This document shows positions 1 to 8,541 of a stretch of 64,000 nt of DNA, in pieces. Every line of letters starts with the position of its first letter. Within the stretch, counting starts at the first letter, position 1. Both the position numbers and the translations under genes were made by a program. Origin of the DNA: Psychrobacillus sp. OK028 (GTDB lineage Bacteria; Bacillota; Bacilli; Bacillales_A; Planococcaceae); contig NZ_FNHY01000001.1 of NCBI RefSeq assembly GCF_900103605.1, forward strand, positions 62,001 to 126,000, given 5' to 3'. The notes below the pieces were generated by a model. It saw nothing but the letters and a program-made list of their open reading frames with translations. It ran no database searches and was not told where the DNA came from.

Positions 1-733
1 AGTAGCCAGCGAGATTACGGATTTTTTTCTTTTTTATAGCTTGTAAAGATATCGTCAGTGCTCGATACCCAATATCTTCATAAAACTTCTGCTCTTGTGG
101 GAGCAGTTGGATGCTACGGTAGGTGAGACTTCGATATACACCGTATAAACGGCTTACTAGCTGCTGATCTGTTCCAAGCATAGCAAAAACAGTAGACTTG
201 AAGTGCTGATAGAACGTAGGCTTTTTACTTTTATAAAAGTTATCCACAGAATTTACAGCGCGGACATTTTCGGTAGAATACGTATTATGTAATAATTCTT
301 TTTTAGAGATTAAAGAGATATCGGTTTCTTTTTCCGAAATGATCGCCGCAGTCCTTTGTATGACTACGTTTCCCTGCTCCGAGCGAACTGTCAAACTCGA
401 GTGGTCATAGAAAGGTAAAATGACTAGAATATTGGCACCATAGCCCTTAGAAACTCTTCGAATGGTCGGAATCTTTTTGATGATTAACAGCTTTTCTAAT
501 TTACGTAAAGTTCTTCTAACCGTAGCCTCTGATTTACCCGTTGCATGACAAATCGTCGCCACCTTCAAATGAGCAGCACCAGGAAACTTACATGCATATT
601 GTGCTACTAAAGAGAGCAATGCACGGTCCGTTTCATTCATCTCCCCGTAATGCGCCAGCATATGTTTTTCCACATGCATATCCATTTCTTCCACCGTTTT
701 AAAAGATTGATAATCCGTAAGATAACTAGTCAT
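1..733 (-). CDS. HTH-domain protein, 3' end cut by window edge
   Basis: An open frame runs from an ATG at 731-733 leftwards to the window edge without a stop, so the C-terminus is missing (about 244 residues visible). GGAGGAAGG lies just upstream of the ATG. Residues about 40-90 read as a winged helix-turn-helix: a small helical block, then a recognition-type stretch with SEATVRRTLRKLEKL, then basic residues. The rest is hydrophilic and lysine-rich with no transmembrane segment. It is probably a cytosolic DNA-binding protein. I do not recognise the family beyond the HTH. It reads in the same direction as the small membrane protein gene upstream, about 240 bases away, so it probably has its own promoter. 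Confidence 0.7.
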   Translation of the reverse strand, partial: MTSYLTDYQSFKTVEEMDMHVEKHMLAHYGEMNETDRALLSLVAQYACKFPGAAHLKVATICHATGKSEATVRRTLRKLEKLLIIKKIPTIRRVSKGYGANILVILPFYDHSSLTVRSEQGNVVIQRTAAIISEKETDISLISKKELLHNTYSTENVRAVNSVDNFYKSKKPTFYQHFKSTVFAMLGTDQQLVSRLYGVYRSLTYRSIQLLPQEQKFYEDIGYRALTISLQAIKKKKIRNLAGY

Positions 734-977
734 CTGTTCCTTCCTCCCATTTCACTAATGATAAGTCGCGTGTCATTAGCTAAATAGAAGTATTTTGGAA
801 GAAAGGATACATGAGTTAAAAAGAAATTTTGCGAGAATATATCGATTTTATGGAAAGCGATTGTTATGCCAAGCGCATAAACCACTAAAGAAGCAAAGTC
901 TTGAAAACTATATAACATTCCTGAAAATGATGTTACATGTCCTAGTTATAAATGTGATGGTGATGAGGATATCTTTA

Positions 978-1442
978 TTAATTATAATCCCACAATATCC
1001 TCCACTCTTCATCATCTTTAGCGACATATACTTCTTGTACGAAGCTGAACTTTCCGTATTTTCCTTTATAGGTTTGAATGACATTAAATTTGTAGACTAC
1101 ATCAAATGGTTTTGTTTCTTTAGCCATTTTCCAATTCTTGATTTGTTTGGCCTCTTCTATTTTAAACTGGAATGTTTCGGTACCGAAATGACCAATAAAA
1201 ACATGGAGACGATCAGTCATAAACTGTGTTTTACTCCATCTTTCTTTCATAACAGGATGAAGCAATTCCCACGAATCAGCAAAGTCTGCACTTTGTTCAT
1301 ACGTGTAAAACGCTTCAACTACTTTTTTAGCTTTGTAGCTCGGCGAGAATAGATAATTAATAGAGCTTATCAATACGAGTAAAGAACATATGGATATAAT
1401 AACAAAAAGTAAGAGTTTGTTTCCTGGTCTTTTCCTCATCAT
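978..1442 (-). CDS. small membrane-anchored extracytoplasmic protein, unknown function
   Basis: This 154-residue protein has a basic N-terminus followed by one hydrophobic segment (about residues 9-31), then a soluble domain of about 120 residues. The pattern suits a protein anchored in the membrane with its C-terminal domain outside. The soluble part starts with a helix (KKVVEAFYTYEQSADF) and ends with strands and W-R-I-L-W-D-Y. That helix-then-strand order resembles NTF2-like or DUF4878-type folds, but this is inference only. An AAAGGGG ribosome site sits about 9 bases before the first ATG. No lipobox cysteine is present. There is no clear operon partner. Confidence 0.6.
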   Translation of the reverse strand: MMRKRPGNKLLLFVIISICSLLVLISSINYLFSPSYKAKKVVEAFYTYEQSADFADSWELLHPVMKERWSKTQFMTDRLHVFIGHFGTETFQFKIEEAKQIKNWKMAKETKPFDVVYKFNVIQTYKGKYGKFSFVQEVYVAKDDEEWRILWDYN

Positions 1443-1779
1443 GAACTAACCCCTTTGTTAAATTAATCAATATAAATAGGATATGATTCTAACAAATTAA
1501 TTATCTAAAGGGGCAGTCTGTATTTTTGGAAAACTGTTCATTAGGAACCTATTGCGTCGTAGTGTATTTATTAAACTATTAATTACTTTCCCTTTAGTAA
1601 AAAGAGTTGGTCGTTTGCTAGGAGCATAGAACCTATTTATTGAGAATACTAAAGTGTCGCTCGTCGCTGTGTGAGAAAATAATATAAAAAGATTAGTTTA
1701 AAAAGGTTTTAGATTTCATATAGGTATTTATAACTAACTAAAAATAAGGTGGAATAGTAGTTCGAAAATAATATATTAA

Positions 1780-1809
1780 TGTAGAAAACCTCGAATTAAT
1801 TGGTATAAT
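1780..1809 (+). promoter_or_regulatory. extended -10 promoter for the stalk-domain protein gene
   Basis: A consensus TATAAT at 1804-1809 is preceded by TG one base upstream (TGGTATAAT), an extended -10. The -35 area about 17-18 bases upstream matches TTGACA poorly, which is usual for extended -10 promoters. It lies about 40 bases ahead of the ATG at 1850. Confidence 0.5.
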
Positions 1810-1849
1810 AGTAACTGTATTAAAAATATTAGTGTTGGAGGAGAAAAAA

Positions 1850-2584
1850 ATGAAAAAATTTATACTTGGATTTTTAACAGCGGCAATGTTTTTTGGGACG
1901 GTCGGTACATATGCAGCAACTAATTCAAAGATTGATGTACTTTGGAATGTTAAAGCAATTAAATTTGATGGTGTACCTAAAACCTCTACAAATAAACCAT
2001 TTGTATACAATGGAGCGACCTATGTACCACTAAAATTTATCGGTGAAAACTTTGGTAAAGAGGTTGTATGGGATAGAGGAACTCAATCGGTATTAGTTAA
2101 TACACCAAAACCTAAAGGTACATATCTTGGAGATACGGTGAAGAATATGAATTATCAGCAAGATGATACTTTGAATGGTGCTCAGCTAGTTTATAACGGC
2201 AAAGAAATCTTCAACAAGAATATGTCCGAAAGAACGACAGCAAAGAATAATCTGGGTACATCATACAAAAACTTTTTATTCTTTTATATAAGTGATTGGG
2301 CAGGTGCTTCAACAGATTTTATGGATTTCCCTTTAAGTTCTAAATACAAACAGTTTTCAGCAACAGTTGGTTTAGATCAGACTTATCAAGATACGACATC
2401 TGCTATAACAGTTGAGTTCTTGCTTGATGGAAACGTGATTAAAACTTTAGAATTTAAAGCTGGAGATTTCCCACAAGATATAAATCTTAGTGTAGAAAAT
2501 GGGAAGAAATTGACTCTACAGGTTACCACCGATGATGCCTATGACAAAACAAGTATTCTCTTTGGTAATCCATTCCTAAAATAA
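1850..2584 (+). CDS. secreted protein with copper-amine-oxidase-like stalk domain
   Basis: The likely start is the ATG at 1850, because GGAGGAG at 1837-1843 is spaced for it; a GTG at 1832 lies before that site. The product is 244 residues. It begins with a signal peptide (KKF, a hydrophobic run, then a TYAA-type cleavage region). Residues about 35-85 form a stalk domain of the kind annotated as Copper amine oxidase N-terminal (WNVKAIKFDGVP, then YVPLKFIGENFGKEVVWD). The C-terminal half (GTSYKNFLFFYISDW onwards) looks like a beta-sandwich of the NPCBM type, which often binds sugar polymers. It is probably an exported cell-wall-associated protein. Function is unknown; the carbohydrate-binding reading is inference. 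Confidence 0.75.
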   Translation: MKKFILGFLTAAMFFGTVGTYAATNSKIDVLWNVKAIKFDGVPKTSTNKPFVYNGATYVPLKFIGENFGKEVVWDRGTQSVLVNTPKPKGTYLGDTVKNMNYQQDDTLNGAQLVYNGKEIFNKNMSERTTAKNNLGTSYKNFLFFYISDWAGASTDFMDFPLSSKYKQFSATVGLDQTYQDTTSAITVEFLLDGNVIKTLEFKAGDFPQDINLSVENGKKLTLQVTTDDAYDKTSILFGNPFLK

Positions 2585-2649
2585 TACACTCTATTAAGCA
2601 ACAAAAAGTAAGGCATTCCCACTAGCGTTGCACGGATGTGAATTTTTAG

Positions 2650-2700
2650 AAAAGTATTCCTGTATTAGAATAATTCTTTAATGGTCTGACAATAGACTAC
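2650..2700. repeat. dispersed intergenic repeat, family 2, copy 1
   Basis: This segment aligns by eye with 7654-7710. Both contain AAAAG, then CCTGT-TTAGAA, then TAATTCT, then CTGACAAT in the same order, with small gaps. TTAGAA and TTCTAA form a short inverted repeat in the better copy. Nothing suggests coding. Confidence 0.45.
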
Positions 2701-3189
2701 AATTCACTTTAAGATTTCGTCTAATATATCTGCGCAAGGAAACCAGGGTAGATGCTATGGCAAAGAAAGCAGTTTTCTTTTCCTTCTAAAAAACTGACAT
2801 AAATAAAGTTTATATAAATTTAACAAAATATGTTTCAGTAATTTTATGCGGGGTATATAAATAGTACAAGGCGGAACTACCTTAGGAAAGGACTGGTAAA
2901 CTATGTGTTTACAAGAGATTCCAATGGATGATTTGCACAGCCTTGGCGGAAAATTTGCTTTACTGACGAAAGGTACTCTCGTCGGGAACCGATATATTTA
3001 GGTTTCGTTCCAACGTGTTTTACCTGTAGATGAAAGAAAGTTTTTTGTGGAAGTGCACCTAAACGTCTGATGATGTATTATCAGGCAACCTAACTGCATT
3101 GACGAGATAAATGCTGAAATTGTCAGTTACAGTTTAACTAAGCAACATATCAAATTTTCCGAGTGTATTCCCTCTTTAGGGAAAGAAGA

Positions 3190-3230
3190 AAGCGTAGTCC
3201 TAATGGGATTGCGCTTTTTTCTTTTCTTTC
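3190..3230 (+). terminator. AT-rich hairpin with T-rich tail
   Basis: AAGAAGAAAGCG pairs with CGCTTTTTTCTT around a loop of about 17 bases, and a T-rich run follows. It may be a weak rho-independent terminator. No intact gene lies directly upstream. Confidence 0.35.
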
Positions 3231-3303
3231 TAAAAGTGTCTCTGTGAGGAGCAATTCTAATTCACTTGAAATTTATCACTATCGGTATAATTGATTATTT
3301 AGT

Positions 3304-3346
3304 CAAAAAAACTCCTCCTTGCACACATATACAAGGAGGAGTTTTT
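3304..3346. terminator. strong bidirectional terminator hairpin
   Basis: ACTCCTCCTTG at 3311-3321 and CAAGGAGGAGT at 3331-3341 form a perfect 11-bp stem. An A-run lies on the left and a T-run on the right, so it could terminate transcription from both sides. Confidence 0.75.
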
Positions 3347-3419
3347 GTCTTCGTGATAGCGCAAACCACCGGCTTAAATAGACTCAATCATTTTCTGGAT
3401 TTGGACAGTTGGTTAGGCT

Positions 3420-3608
3420 TTTTTCATAAGTAATCATAATGAACTCTTCTGGACTTGATTACGACCTAGATTATCCCATGTTGTATCCACTTGATAATAT
3501 TGATCATCCATTTTCACCAGTTCCAAGAATGATTTCAGCCATTACCACTCTCCGCAACTTTTATAGTTGCTAAACCCATCTTTACATTCAAAGGTAACAT
3601 CAATACCG
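3420..3608 (-). pseudogene. decayed transglutaminase-like protein fragment
   Basis: The minus strand reads GIDVTFECKDG, a stop, LELVKMDDQYYQVDTTWDN, then LGRNQVQKSS and further stops. The string H/L-x-LVK-x-DxQYYxVDxTWDxP is typical of bacterial transglutaminase-like (protease-superfamily) domains, where the D of VDTTWD belongs to the active-site region. The frame is interrupted by several stops and no start is visible. I read it as a relic of a secreted transglutaminase-like protein. The assignment rests on one motif. Confidence 0.4.
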
Positions 3609-3714
3609 GAAAAAATTAATAAAAAACTATGGATTCAGAAAATAATGATTGTTTTTACTAGAATGATAAATTATAATTCAATTAGCTACTCATCAATGAG
3701 GAGGAGGTGTGATT

Positions 3715-4449
3715 ATGAGGATGAGTAAAGAGCTCTTTACTAATGAATCTGATTTTCATTATTTGATTGCTTTACAGTGTCTTTCTGATTCAGAAAAGCC
3801 ACTTGGATCATGGATTATGAAAGAAAAGATGGAGAACCTGGGTGATTCTATTAGTTTGGCGTCTGTTGGTAGATTGTTAAAGGAGTTAGATGGGCTTGGA
3901 TGGACAGAATTAGTATCCACGCAAGGGAGAATTCTTACTGTAAAAGGACAACGGCAACTAGAAGGCATGCAAAGTGATGTAGAAAGACTAAAGATTGAAG
4001 AGGAAATGAAAAAAGCAACTGTTTCTGAGAATGCGCAAGACATCATTGATTTACTAAATGTACGAGTGATCATCGAATCAGAGGTTATTAAATCAGTCGT
4101 TGAAAATGCTTCTGATGATGAAATAGGTTTTTTAGAGGAATCAGTTAAGCAACATAAACAGTGTGTAAGTATTGGAGAAGATTCTGAATTACTTCCGATT
4201 AATTTTCACCAAGTGTTATGTACACTTTCTTGTAACCGCTTTCTTAATTCTGTGTTAAAACTTTTAATACATGAGGAGTTAAGACTTGAGGAGAAGTTTC
4301 CAGATATTGCGACTAAGTTAAGAGATGCACATCATCTTGTCGAACACGAACTAATTTTAGAGGCAGTAAAAGCAAGAGATGTGGAGAAAGCAGTTTTACT
4401 AACAAAAGATCATATTCAAAAGCTGATTCAAAGCGTTAACAATAAATAG
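3715..4449 (+). CDS. FCD-domain transcriptional regulator with atypical winged helix
   Basis: The start at ATG 3715 fits the GAGGAGGAGG site at 3698-3707; a GTG at 3709 overlaps that site. The 244-residue product has an N-terminal winged helix (residues about 8-70) that is not a standard GntR domain and looks more like the wHTH of HrcA- or NrpR-type proteins. An FCD-like all-helical ligand-binding domain follows (about 95-240, with NFHQVLCTLSCNRFLNSVL and the late DAHHLVEHELILEAVKARD). FCD regulators usually sense small organic acids through a metal site built from Asp and His residues, and suitable residues are present. It lies 21 bases ahead of the NhaC gene and probably controls that transporter-amidohydrolase operon. 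Confidence 0.75.
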   Translation: MRMSKELFTNESDFHYLIALQCLSDSEKPLGSWIMKEKMENLGDSISLASVGRLLKELDGLGWTELVSTQGRILTVKGQRQLEGMQSDVERLKIEEEMKKATVSENAQDIIDLLNVRVIIESEVIKSVVENASDDEIGFLEESVKQHKQCVSIGEDSELLPINFHQVLCTLSCNRFLNSVLKLLIHEELRLEEKFPDIATKLRDAHHLVEHELILEAVKARDVEKAVLLTKDHIQKLIQSVNNK

Positions 4450-4470
4450 TTTCATAAAGGGGACGAGAAA

Positions 4471-6027
4471 ATGGAGTATGGGATATTATCATTATTACCA
4501 CCGGTTATTGCAATTGTAATAGCTATCGTGACTAGACAGACAATTTTATCTTTATTCATTGGTGTTTGGTTAGGTTCTACAATTATTAGCAGTTGGAATC
4601 CATTCGTTGGTTTTACATATTCGATTACGGATGTAGTCATTCCATCGATTGCTGATCCTTGGAATGCGGGAATGTTATTGCTAGTTACGCTGGCAGGAGG
4701 GTTTGTAAATATTCTACGTGTTACGGGTGGTGCACGTGCGTTTGCCGAAGTGGCTACGAAAAAAGTGAATACGCGCAAGAAAGCGCAAAACTTTATATGG
4801 GGTAGTTCTTTCCTATTTTCTTATACAGAGCCAGTTTTAATCTTAGGTACTGTTACTCGTCCTATAGCGGATAAGTTAAAAGTATCCCGTGTTAAATTGG
4901 CTTATATCTTGGATTCTATGGGCAGTCCACTTGCCGCTATGTCACCAATAAGTAGTTATGGACCATTTATTACTGGACTTATTGCCACGCAACTTGCTGT
5001 GCTTGGTCTAAGTGATAATCCCTGGTCATTGTTCATCCAAATGATTCCTTATAATTTATATGGTCTGTTCGCGATGATTGGTGTGTTATTTGTAGTGAAT
5101 TTGAATTTAGATATCGGTCCGATGTATAAAGCAGAAATGAGAGCAGTGGAAAATGGGGAGCTTTATGGGAAAGACGATAAGCTGATGATAGATGAGTCTA
5201 TTGAAGAAGAGATGATGGTATCCAATACAAGAGCAGATATTTTTAGCTTTTTGATTCCAATGGTTTTATTGATGGGGACTATTTTTACAGTTATTTTTTG
5301 GACAGGAAATATTGGTGAGAACGGATTTAGGGGGGCATTTTTAAATTCTAATATTGTGTTGTCAATCATTTGTGGATTTATAGCAGGTGCAGTTGGCGGA
5401 ATTATCTATGCAAAATGGAGATATAAAACATCCTTAATTTATCTCTTCGATGAATTAACGAACGGTATTTTAAAGTTGATGATTGTGCCTCTTATTTTGG
5501 TCATGGCATGGTCGATTGGGTCCATCGCATCTACGATGGGATTAGGTACGTATATTACAGAATTTGTTGGAAACTACTTGCCGGCATTCCTAGTTCCATT
5601 AATCATTTTCCTCATCGGAGCATTGATTGCGTTTGCAACGGGGAGTTCTTGGGGCGTCTTTGCAATTATGATTCCAATAGCTGTTCCAATGGCTGCTTCT
5701 ATGGATATCAATTTAGCTTTAGCAATTGGTGCTGTGATTAGTGGGGGCCTGTTTGGAGATCATTGTTCACCGATTTCCGATACGACCATTATGTCCTCGA
5801 CAGGTGCAGCTGCTGATCATATTGAACATGTTCGGACCCAATTACCATATGCCTTAGTTATTGCGACTGCTTCCGCAATAGGGTTTCTTTCTTCAGGGCT
5901 TACGCAAAATGTATTGGTTGGATTAATTGTAACCGCTATTGTTCTATTACTAGCATTGTATTTATTGAATCGTAGGGTGATAGAAAGAGGTTCAACTATA
6001 CCATTGAAGAAGCAAACAGTCTCTTAA
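4471..6027 (+). CDS. NhaC-family Na+/H+ antiporter or substrate:Na+ exchanger
   Basis: This 518-residue polytopic membrane protein starts with VIAIVIAIVTRQTILSLFIGVWLG and has about 11-12 hydrophobic segments. The region GDHCSPISDTTIMSSTGA near residues 427-445 is the conserved NhaC signature. Family members exchange Na+ for H+ or, in MleN-like branches, organic acids. A ribosome site (AAAGGGGACG) precedes the ATG. It sits between an FCD regulator and an amidohydrolase. That context suggests a catabolic substrate or product exchanger rather than pH homeostasis, which is inference. Confidence 0.85.
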   Translation: MEYGILSLLPPVIAIVIAIVTRQTILSLFIGVWLGSTIISSWNPFVGFTYSITDVVIPSIADPWNAGMLLLVTLAGGFVNILRVTGGARAFAEVATKKVNTRKKAQNFIWGSSFLFSYTEPVLILGTVTRPIADKLKVSRVKLAYILDSMGSPLAAMSPISSYGPFITGLIATQLAVLGLSDNPWSLFIQMIPYNLYGLFAMIGVLFVVNLNLDIGPMYKAEMRAVENGELYGKDDKLMIDESIEEEMMVSNTRADIFSFLIPMVLLMGTIFTVIFWTGNIGENGFRGAFLNSNIVLSIICGFIAGAVGGIIYAKWRYKTSLIYLFDELTNGILKLMIVPLILVMAWSIGSIASTMGLGTYITEFVGNYLPAFLVPLIIFLIGALIAFATGSSWGVFAIMIPIAVPMAASMDINLALAIGAVISGGLFGDHCSPISDTTIMSSTGAAADHIEHVRTQLPYALVIATASAIGFLSSGLTQNVLVGLIVTAIVLLLALYLLNRRVIERGSTIPLKKQTVS

Positions 6028-6050
6028 TAGTTGGAAAGGAATGATAATAT

Positions 6051-7481
6051 ATGATGAATGTTGATATGATAATTCATAATGGGCACCTTCTGACCATGGA
6101 AGGAAAAGGTGTTGGATTTATTGAGAACGGTGCAATAGCGATAAAAGGCAATTTAATAGAAGCGGTAGGGGAATCATCAGAGGTTTTGGCTAATTATAAG
6201 GCAGAACGGATTATTGATGCAACAAACAAACTTGTTATGCCAGGATTGATAGATGCACATATTCATACGGGCATCAGTATTTTCCGTGGTGTGGCGCAAG
6301 ATATGTCAAACTGGATGCAAAAAGGTCTATGGCCATTCCAGAAACATTTACTACCGGAAGAAAGTGTTGCTGGATCTATGGTTAATATTATTGAGGGATT
6401 AAAGGCTGGGACCACAACATTCTGCGATTACGATGGGCGTATGGACTTACTTGTACACAATTATAAAAAAATTGGTGCGCGTGCAAGGATTGCCGAATTG
6501 ATAAACGAGATACCGGATAATATTGGAGATTTGCCAGTAGGAGAGTTATATCCGTTTGATCCTTCTATTGGTCAAGAGAAGCTTCAACGAAATCTAGATC
6601 TATATGAGGAACATCATAATTCCGAAAATGGGCGTATAACAGTGATTCTTGGTCCACATGGTCCGGATATGATGAGCTTGGAGCTATTAAAAGAAATTCA
6701 AGCGCATGCAGAAAGATTAGATACGAAACTGCATATGCATGTTGCACAAGGCGATCGTGAAGTATTTCAAATCGAAAAACGGTATGGTAAACGAACTATT
6801 GAATTTCTAGAAGAACAAGGTCTATTAAACGAACGACTTATAGCTGTACATTTAACGGAGGCAACGGACGAAGAAACTGAAGTGGTTGCAAAAAGTGGAG
6901 CAAAGTTAATATACTGTGCAGGTAGTATCGGTATTATCGATGGAATGGTTCCCCCAGTTCAGAAGTTTTTGGTCGCAGGGGGAACGGCTTGTCTAGGGTC
7001 TGATCAAGCTCCAGGTAACAATTGTAACAATATGATTAATGAGATGAAAATGGCAGCCATTTTAAACAAAGTAAAATATAAGGATCCACGAGTATTTAAT
7101 GCCACGCAGGCACTTCGAATGGCAACAGTCGAAGCGGCTAAAGTGATGGGAATTGACGACCAAGTGGGTACGTTAAAAGCAGAGAAAAAAGCGGATATTA
7201 TCTTACTCGACTTGTCCGCACCTACGTTTTTTCCGGTGTTAACAACACCTATTCGTAATATTGTACCAAACCTAGTATATTCAGCACGTGGGGATGAAGT
7301 AGAAACGGTTATAATTGATGGAAATATCGTGATGGAAAACCGAGTCATTTTAACAGTAGATGAAAAAGAAGAAATTAGAAAAGCACAAGCTGCAGCGAAA
7401 CAAGTTTCTATTCGTGCTAAAGACGATATATTAAGTGCTGATAGTGATATTTTACAAATGGTACGTGATGGATTGTTGTAG
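6051..7481 (+). CDS. TRZ/ATZ-type metal-dependent amidohydrolase
   Basis: This 476-residue protein belongs to the cytosolic amidohydrolase superfamily that includes chlorohydrolases and S-adenosylhomocysteine, guanine and cytosine deaminases. The metal set is visible: HxH at His70 and His72 (DAHIHTG), His230 (LHMHVAQGD), His267 (VHLTEA) and Asp318 (CLGSDQAPGNN). The N-terminal beta-sandwich signature (IIHNGHLLTMEG) and the C-terminal KADIILLDL strand are present. It follows the NhaC gene by 23 bases with an AAAGGA site, so the two are co-transcribed. It probably deaminates or dechlorinates a small N-heterocycle or guanidino compound. The substrate is unknown. Confidence 0.85.
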   Translation: MMNVDMIIHNGHLLTMEGKGVGFIENGAIAIKGNLIEAVGESSEVLANYKAERIIDATNKLVMPGLIDAHIHTGISIFRGVAQDMSNWMQKGLWPFQKHLLPEESVAGSMVNIIEGLKAGTTTFCDYDGRMDLLVHNYKKIGARARIAELINEIPDNIGDLPVGELYPFDPSIGQEKLQRNLDLYEEHHNSENGRITVILGPHGPDMMSLELLKEIQAHAERLDTKLHMHVAQGDREVFQIEKRYGKRTIEFLEEQGLLNERLIAVHLTEATDEETEVVAKSGAKLIYCAGSIGIIDGMVPPVQKFLVAGGTACLGSDQAPGNNCNNMINEMKMAAILNKVKYKDPRVFNATQALRMATVEAAKVMGIDDQVGTLKAEKKADIILLDLSAPTFFPVLTTPIRNIVPNLVYSARGDEVETVIIDGNIVMENRVILTVDEKEEIRKAQAAAKQVSIRAKDDILSADSDILQMVRDGLL

Positions 7482-7589
7482 GATTAAGCTTCTCCAATAG
7501 AGTTCAGCGTTCAAGTAATAGATTAAATTCTCACAATTAACTACAATTTAAAAGCGCAATTATGTAGAAAGCCACCTAAATACAATGAT

Positions 7590-7630
7590 CGTCTCGGAAA
7601 ATCCAAGATTTCTGAGACGTTATTTTTTAT
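7590..7630 (+). terminator. rho-independent terminator after the amidohydrolase gene
   Basis: CGTCTCGGAAA at 7590-7600 pairs with TTTCTGAGACG at 7609-7619 (one G-T pair, loop of 8). A T-rich tail follows. It ends the NhaC-amidohydrolase operon. Confidence 0.75.
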
Positions 7631-7653
7631 TTCAATTCCTTTTAATGAATTTT

Positions 7654-7710
7654 AAAAAGCGTCCCTGTGTTAGAAATGAAATAATTCTAAACTATTCTGA
7701 CAATTAACTG
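7654..7710. repeat. dispersed intergenic repeat, family 2, copy 2
   Basis: This copy contains GTCCCTGTGTTAGAAATG, then TAATTCTAA and CTGACAATTAACTG. It aligns with 2650-2700, and partly with segments near 3232-3255 and 20070-20095. It lies between two hairpins and shows no coding potential. Confidence 0.45.
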
Positions 7711-7727
7711 TTATATTCATATAAATA

Positions 7728-7766
7728 AAGTTGCTGAGGATAAAATTCTTCAGCAGCTTTTTATTT
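7728..7766 (+). terminator. second terminator-like hairpin
   Basis: AAGTTGCTGAGGA at 7728-7740 pairs with TCTTCAGCAGCTT (13 pairs with two G-T), followed by a T-rich tail. It may be a backup terminator or part of the adjacent repeat. Confidence 0.6.
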
Positions 7767-8541
7767 ATCAATTTGATAGGAATCAGCACAATCTAAAATT
7801 TAATTTTAGTTCATTTTTAATTTCACTATTCCTATTCTTTTATGAAAACGACCAAAACATTCAAGGAAATAATAGGCTACTACTAGATTCAAAACAGGTT
7901 TGTTATGTATTTTTGATAAATTAAACTGGATTAAAAAGGATGAATAAATTTGATATTTAGATTTTGGGAAAAGGTTACATACCTCCACTTTAATCATTTC
8001 AATTTTATTGACGCCCTCTAAACAGTCTAAAAATTCTTAATTTTAATTGCCACTTTTGTCACATATTTGCCACTGTTGACGTGTAAAAAAAGAAATTTTC
8101 AAGGAATTAGAATGCAAGGTATGTGCTTTCAAAGGTTGAAAAGATATATAAAATTGGCATGATAATTGCACTAGTTTTTATGTACAAATTAAAGGGAGGG
8201 AAGAAAGAAAAAGTTAAAAGAGGCCGGAAATTGCATGGGATTCTCAAGGTTAAGTTTGTGATTTCATTAGACAACATGAGGTTTGGAAAGGAGAAATATG
8301 CATTGAACTATGAAGAACTAATAAGAAAAAAATAGGGTTATTTACCGTGCGACTACAGGGTTAATTGCTGATTCAGGGACCAATGTAAGACTGTATTAAG
8401 AGTAGAAGGAAAATGCTCTTAATCTACTATAATTACTTATTTTAGCAGGAAGCAATAAGTTGTTTGTCGTTTAAAGTACAAAGTGAACACTTAATTGTTA
8501 GTCTTTGTACCTTTAGGCTAGTTGAGAGGAGAATCATCATT

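Larger units (their letters stand above)
2585..3708. other. gene-poor region with terminators and remnants
   Basis: This 1.1-kb strip has no convincing intact gene. It holds a repeat-family segment near 2650-2700, a 32-codon ORF at 2903-3001 with a ribosome-like site (AGGAAAGGA) but no recognised homologue, two terminator-like hairpins and a decayed coding remnant on the minus strand at about 3420-3608. It appears to be a site of gene loss between two expressed blocks. Confidence 0.5.
7482..8541. other. long intergenic region with two terminators
   Basis: Two terminator hairpins and one dispersed repeat copy lie between 7590 and 7763. From 7770 to 8541 I see only AT-rich DNA. Short frames at 7806-7997 (minus) and 8123-8335 (plus) lack convincing ribosome sites and family features, so I do not call them. 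Confidence 0.5.

Noticed and set aside
795-1352. 185-codon plus-strand ORF opposite the small membrane protein gene
   Set aside because: It is the antisense reading of the minus-strand gene, which has the signal-anchor pattern and ribosome site.
2903-3001. 32-codon ORF with a ribosome-like site
   Set aside because: Could be a remnant, but no second frame or homologue supports a protein; kept only as a note in the gap description.
7806-7997. 63-codon minus-strand ORF
   Set aside because: No ribosome site before its ATG and no family pattern; lies in AT-rich intergenic DNA.
8123-8335. 70-codon plus-strand ORF, Lys-rich
   Set aside because: Weak GTG start, no recognisable motif; composition fits chance reading of AT-rich DNA.
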